64,000 bases of DNA. Source: Paracamarosporium sp. OC-R06-R3 (taxonomy: Eukaryota > Ascomycota > Dothideomycetes > Pleosporales > Didymosphaeriaceae). Position 1 is the first letter of the stretch; each line of letters starts with the position of its first letter. This document shows positions 58,646 through 64,000 of this stretch, piece by piece. The DNA lies in assembly GCA_019828545.1 (NCBI GenBank), contig JACVRA010000150.1, forward strand, positions 124,001 to 188,000, read 5' to 3'. Both the position numbers and the translations under genes were made by a program. The notes under the pieces were generated by a model. It ran no database searches. It saw nothing but the letters and a program-made list of their open reading frames with translations, and was not told the DNA's origin.

Positions 58646-59333
58646 TGTGTTGGTGATACGAGTTACTTGATTTAAGTGAAGCCGAAGGTTGTCGGGAGCT
58701 GGTACGGGCGAAGGTGACTGCGAGAGCTGAAGCGGTGGGGTATTCGGACCTTATGTGCTAAAGGCTAAGCGTTTGCCAATCGTACGGATGCGTTTGTCCG
58801 GCCGTCCGTCGGTTCGTGTGAGTGCAAGTGAGTCGAAGTAAGATTGAAAGTGCCTTGGACAGGTGGCGGACGTTTATGTAGAGAAAGTAGCCGCAGCAGC
58901 GGGCTGTGAGTCGAAGAGGCGGCGACTGCGCTAAGCCCGAAAAGGGTGCGTTTCGAGAACCATCCAAACGGAGAGCCCTTTCGCCGCCCTTCACCGACTC
59001 AAAACAAACCAAATGGATCATTGTGGCTATTCTAATTCAATCAATATTAACATTTTTAATCTTCACAAAGAATACTTTAATTCGCTTGAAGTACTATCTT
59101 AGGTCAAAACGCTGTGTCCTCCCTCGATACAGTCCCAGAACCTATGGTATCAAAACCTGCGCTGACCAACTGAGAAACATGAATCTGTCTAAAGACTTGC
59201 ATCAGAATGACAAGACCTGGACTTTTCTAACGCTGCCCGACGAAATGGTATCAATCAATCGACTGCCTAGATGCGCTGTCTAGCGTCTAACACTGCTTAT
59301 GCATCGTAAATCATGAAGTTGCAAGAGGCATCC
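58646..59333. other. Intergenic
   Basis: 688 nt: MBF1 promoter and the 3' flank of the trehalase gene. No gene supported. Confidence 0.55.
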
Positions 59334-61721
59334 TTAGAGCATTCCAAGATCAGACATGGCTTGCTCAAAGGTATCCCACGTTGTAAGAGCACCGAGAGCT
59401 CGTTTCATGTGTGCACTGATAAGCGTCATGCCGTAGATGTAACTTGCGTTGACCCAACCGAATCTACTGGTTTTTAGATTAGAGGGTAGCAGAGTTGAAT
59501 TGAAACTTACCCTTCGCGAGGAACACCCTTGAAATCGCTGCCCTGGTTGCCGTATTCCGCCTCGACCTTGTGAGGATCTATCGGGCGCGTAACATCATAC
59601 TTTTCTACCACGACGCCGTTGAAATCAACGAAAGCCTTGGTGACCATGTAGCACCAGCGATATGCCAATCGTTGGGCCTCGGCGTCGTAACCGTACCGCT
59701 GCAGTCCGACCCAAGCCAGAATTTGTTGCGGTGCCCAACCGAAAGGGTAGTCCCATTGTCGGTTAGGCCGGTCGAGGCCAACTTTACCGCGAGACTTCTC
59801 AGTTCCTGAAACTAGTCCTCCAAAGACCTCGAACTTTGGCAATGCTCGCGAAACCAAGACATTGGCTTGTCGAGGAGTGGCGAGGCCAGACCACATGGGC
59901 CAAAAGGTTGTGGCGCTTTCATAGCCGGTCCGCTGCTCCAATACTGAGTGGTAGTCGAAGTACATGCCAGCTTCTTCATCCCAAAGATACTTGTCGACCC
60001 GCTTGCGGCGATCTCTTGCACGACGCTCCCAGACTGCCGATGTTTCAACATGGCCTTCAGTCATCCCTTCACCACAGAATTCTTTAGGGAGTGGCAGCTT
60101 GTCGTGAAAGTAATTGCGGATGCAACGCCCGATATCCACCTCGTATTTGTAAAGGAGAGCATTGACATCGACACAGCAAAGATCAGCTGCGACCTTCTCC
60201 AAACGATATGAAGTGTCGTGACCAGACTCGCGTACTGCCCGATCATGAAGGAAATAAGTGTCTAGCTCCGGCTCATCAACTTCCTTGTAGTTATATGCTC
60301 TTACAAACTCCTTGAAATCCATGTTGTGTTTGTCCGCGTACGGCTTCAGAACATGTTCAAAGTGGCTGGCCTCAGTCTCCGGAGGAACGCCAATACCCCC
60401 TGGACGATAACGGGTCAGGCCGGTTTTCTTATCCAAGCGGGGCTCGGCCATCCACACAGTGTAATATTCCTTGATGGCTGCCAGTATGGCTTGGCGCAGG
60501 AACTCATGTGCACCTTGCTCGTGTTTGATCCGTTCATAGACTCGCAAAGCCATGTCTGTAAGGAAGGGTGGCTGAGAACGGCAAAGGTAATACGTCCGGT
60601 TGGCGTTGAGAATCTTGCCATAGTGCTTTATGCAGAAACAGAAATGCGTGACCATGGCTTTGACAAGGTCGGGGCGGTCGTTTTCCAACAGGCCGAGCGA
60701 CTCCATATAACTATCCCAACCGTACAGCTCATTGAATCTGCCACCAGGGACAACAAAAGGCAGGCCTCGTAGATCTTTCTTGTTAGTAGCAGGATCTATC
60801 CATTCCTCCATGGCAATAGCAAGCAGACCCGGCTTTTCGTTGAGGTCTCTGACATAGTCATCGTTCCAAGTCTCTGGAAGTTCGACAACATCCAAGCGCA
60901 TATCGGGGTGTTCGTCACGAATGCGTCGATAGTATTCCAGCTGCTCGGGAGCGCCTTTGGGTACGTAGATGCGTGGACGAGGGTCATCGGTCCAATCCTT
61001 GGGGTCGCGACCGACCTTTGCAATGTTGGAACCATCGATTCGTCGTGTCAATCCCTCCCAGAACGAATGCTCTATCAGGCGCGTGAGGCGGTTTACGGGA
61101 TTTTCATTCAGACGGGCCTCGTCGAGGACAATGGTCTTGCGGCCGTAGTCTTGGGCTAGGGTAAGCTCTTGCAGGAGGTTGGACAGCATATAGGTGCCCC
61201 GCACGTCGAACTTATTGTGGGCATTGGAGGCAAGGGTTCCGAGAGAAAGCACCTATACCCAGTCAGCTAGAGTTCCATGCCATTGGCTGAAGATCATGCC
61301 TTTGGACCCTTGTCGTCTATGGTGATTTGATAGTTTCCGTCGCTGTCCTCACGGGCGAGGAGCGTCTTGAGGGTCGGCTCGACCTGGATAAGGAAGCGGC
61401 GCGGCTGCGCTGGCACTTCATCTACAAATTGTTAGTGCCATGCAAAAGTATCTGCAGTCGAGGTACGTACCGTGACTTATGCGTCGGCTCTTGAAGCTAT
61501 CGGTGATGGCTGCATTGCGACCACCCGAGATAGGCGAGTCTACAACCTATTGACCATCAGCTGGTGCGCTGCAGATTGGGACGGGCTGCATGGCTCACTG
61601 CAGAGTAAGTGCGCGCGCGAGCATGGTTCCGGGTGTGGCTTTCGCCGTAGTAGACGTTTGGTGCGGCGTACGGGTCGAGAGCAGTGGATGAACGTCGAGG
61701 CTTCAAAGGTTGCGAGCTCAT
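59334..61721 (-). CDS. NTH1: Neutral trehalase (GH37)
   Basis: Cytosolic enzyme that hydrolyses trehalose to two glucose during germination and stress recovery. Five exons (61721-61599, 61546-61471, 61421-61300, 61252-59511, 59466-59334) give 731 aa. Both family signatures are present: [15 protein letters not shown] and [12 protein letters not shown]. The regulatory N-terminus has PKA-type sites (RRSS at 9-12, RRIS with Ser65) and the EF-hand-like calcium loop [12 protein letters not shown] at 92-103, the features that distinguish neutral from acid trehalase. The C-terminus after the last splice is [12 protein letters not shown]. The intron at 61253-61299 has a GCATGA donor, so it is a GC-AG intron. 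A stress-element core (CCCCT in gene orientation) lies at 61793-61797. Confidence 0.95.
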
Positions 61722-62683
61722 GCTATTGAGGAGGGTGAAGGATTGATTGTAGGCGCGGGCGAAAGCGGTGGTGGTAGAGATGTGATTTTTGGAGGGGTTG
61801 CTGCGAAGCTACTGGTGACGACAGTCAGTGCAACGCTCAGGTACGGGGCTGGCACCAACGTCGGCGTCGGCGGGGGCGGGGCAGACGTGCTTGGAATGAG
61901 ATATGCGAGGACAAGTATAGAAGAAGTCACGGACGAGACCGGCTAGGTGGCGGCAGAGAGAGAGGAGGGAGAAGCAAGTGAATGTACACAAAGGGTCACG
62001 GGCGGCGAGGATGGGCGAAGGCACAAGGCAATGCACGGGTGACGGGCCATTGCACGCGACAAGTTCGGCCGGCAGCGTCAACCTGTGGGTCACGGAAGAG
62101 CACGAGGGAGAAGGCGGTAAGGAGGCTGGTGCCGTTTGCGTGTACGATGAACGGCTCTGCGCGGCGGCGGCATGCGAGTGGCTGCGCGGGCTCAGGGTCC
62201 CAAGCGGCTCGATCGACCTGCCAGCATTGATCGTGAGCCCGGCCGCTAGCTCGGAGCATTGCGAGCAGACCCACACAAGCTCAGTCTCTTCTTGCCATTG
62301 CGTCATGCGATATCCAAGCGCACTTGCTTCGCACCTTTTCGAGCCTCAACCCACGGCGGCCCCGGCGTCGCTGGCTCGCTTCCTGCGTCATGTGCACCTT
62401 CCTCCATCCGTCGCTCACGGAAGTCGCCACCCGTCCTGCATCCATCGATCACTACCTATTCCGTCAGCCGTGCACTCTACAGCTCCGTACGCAAGAGCAG
62501 CTTGCGAATTACCAACGCCCATGTTATTCGCTACTGTACACTATGCTACGAGAGATGGACCATCCATGGATCGATAATTACAACCATTAACAAAAACAAA
62601 TCCCCGACGAGACCCGACGAGACCCGAGGGGGGAAAGTGCGACGCCCGCGTCACCGTGAAGAAGTGAAGGAAGTTGCGCCCCG
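61722..62683. other. Intergenic, trehalase promoter region
   Basis: 962 nt. The left part is the neutral trehalase promoter with one STRE-like CCCCT and a G-rich patch near 61869-61880. The rest is GC-rich with overlapping spurious frames (61978-62577). Confidence 0.5.
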
Positions 62684-63401
62684 TCACCCTCGTGAGTGCT
62701 GAGCTTGACTTCTCCTCATCGCCTTCGTCTTCTCCATCGTGTTCCGCCGTCTCATCTTCAGCCTCCTCCAATTGCGTGCCGCTTGCTCCTTTTTGTCGCT
62801 TGTCGCTTCGATGAACCATTCCCGCGACACCGAAAGAGTATCCGAAGATGGCCGTAGACTTCCCACGCTGATCGCATCGTCTGGCCGGGCGTCTTCGCTC
62901 AATTCCGACGCCAACTCACTCACGTCAAGCGTTTCGAAATCTCTCAATGTGTCACCCATCCCTTTCGCCCGTCTGCCGTCTTGTCTTGCAATCAATCGAT
63001 CCATGGGTGTTGATAGCGAAGCGACATTGCCCGAGTATAGTTTCAACGCTTCCATCGATGCCTTTCGTCGAGCCTTCATGCTCATGTCTTGCGGCGATAG
63101 TCCGTCATAGGAGAACCCTATATTGTCTTTGGCTTGTTGATCCTCGTTGGCCTCGTCTTCCGGCTGTGGTCGTGCCTCCCGCATCCGGTCCAGGGGAAAG
63201 TACGCTTGCTGCACGATCACGTCAGCATCATTCCTGCAACAACACCATTTTCCAGGACGAAGACCAACCTTGGGATAGGTAGCCGTATGTATCCGCAAAT
63301 TGTGTGCAGACAACCTGCTTCGTCGCATTGCAGGCATCGAAGCTTGCCCTGACGTTATGACCTCCATGAAGAACTATGATGTGCTTCCAGTCGTTAGCCA
63401 T
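62684..63401 (-). CDS. Unrecognised basic protein, possibly 5'-incomplete
   Basis: Two exons, 63401-63269 and 63204-62684, with a 64-nt intron, give 217 aa. Exon 1 encodes MANDWKHIIVLHGGHNVRAS then FDACNATKQVVCTQFADTYG. Exon 2 continues AYFPLDRMREARPQPEDEAN and GFSYDGLSPQDMSMKARRKAS, and ends in a strongly basic tail (NWRRLKMRRRNTMEKTKAMRR). Family not recognised. The intron donor GTTGGT and acceptor are weak but keep frame. The upstream minus-strand frame at 63427-63711 (ending HFERPDNLWYSIPNSEQGSS) is protein-like and could be an earlier exon, so the true start may lie further right. Confidence 0.55.
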
Positions 63402-64000
63402 TATCATAGCACAAGACTGTTGCGTCTTACCAAGCGACTACACTAGAACCTTGCTCAGAATTAGGAATTGAATACCACAAATTGTCCGGTCGTTCGAAGT
63501 GTATCTGGAATATGTCTACTGTCAACAGCCTTCCAGGAATCGGCTTATATACAATCACACACGATACTACAGACATAAATAAAGCTGATCGCTTGGACCC
63601 CTGTCCATTGATTGTCCTCATGGCGCACTCCGTGCGCAAAACGAATCCGAGCCACGCTACAGTCATCATCATGCGGAGTGCACTTACCACGCAAGCCCAC
63701 GAGACGTGCATGCTCGTGATAGGGACGATACACCTTGGCCCTGCTTGAGACGAGTATGAAAGAGTGATCAGCCCCGCATCTCATCTCACACATCATGCTC
63801 AAGGCGCGCATCGAGGTCAATGCGCCTGGGGCTGGCTCAGAAAAAGGAAAACCCACGAATCCGATACCAATGACAGCGGCGAGCTTAAGTCTCTTGGCAA
63901 GGTCTTGAAACACAGCTGTTCGACATGCGTTGTCCTCATCTCATCCATTCAATTCGTATCTGTTGACAAGTCATGGAATTGAAATCGAATTGAGGATGGT
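63402..64000. other. Window end; possible upstream exons of the preceding gene
   Basis: Holds the minus-strand frames 63427-63711 and 63545-63913, which may contain 5' exons of the neighbouring gene. I could not connect them in phase. Confidence 0.35.

Overview
The window looks like a chromosome segment of a filamentous ascomycete, most likely a Dothideomycete of the Pleosporales type. Almost every gene is split by short introns of about 43-65 nt with fungal GTAAGT-like donors and CTAAC/CTGAC-like branch sites. Recognisable fungal families include a Zn2Cys6 regulator, an FLC/TRP-like channel, neutral trehalase, a fungal AAA+ ATPase and a STAND-like protein. Species is not determinable by eye. 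Gene models were assembled by hand from open frames plus splice sites. In most multi-exon cases the phases and family alignment agree; weak joins are stated.

Layout: 0.4-5.6 kb holds a divergent pair, a drug:H+ type MFS transporter (-) and a Zn2Cys6 factor (+). 6.4-7.6 kb holds an unrecognised protein. 8.9-14.6 kb holds an atypical protein kinase (-) and an FLC-family membrane protein (-). 16.8-20.1 kb holds a zinc alcohol dehydrogenase (-) and pyroglutamyl peptidase I (-).

20.1-34.8 kb is the accessory part: an 841-aa orphan with a short Cys/His zinc-knuckle-like N-terminus, a small secreted protein, an AAA+ ATPase of the DUF7025-like group, a STAND/NLR-like protein with a degenerate P-loop, and a WD40 protein with an apparent reading-frame break. 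Spacing is wider here and coding-like debris lies between genes.

35.8-41.9 kb holds two long, mostly disordered proteins. 42.2-64 kb is mainly conserved housekeeping: mitochondrial NADP isocitrate dehydrogenase, a histidine phosphatase, eIF3 subunit i, an unusual SH3 plus J-like protein, trifunctional C1-tetrahydrofolate synthase, the coactivator MBF1 and neutral trehalase. Low-complexity or unknown genes lie between them.

Functional links that can be argued: the transporter/regulator pair may be a local efflux module. IDH and C1-THF synthase both have presequences followed by internal Met codons, which suggests mitochondrial plus cytosolic forms. Trehalase carries PKA-type and calcium-binding motifs typical of stress-regulated neutral trehalases. 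The STAND-like gene lies 450 nt upstream of a WD40 gene on the same strand, which resembles an NLR architecture split over two genes, but this is inference. No tRNA, rRNA, CRISPR array or intact transposon was seen.
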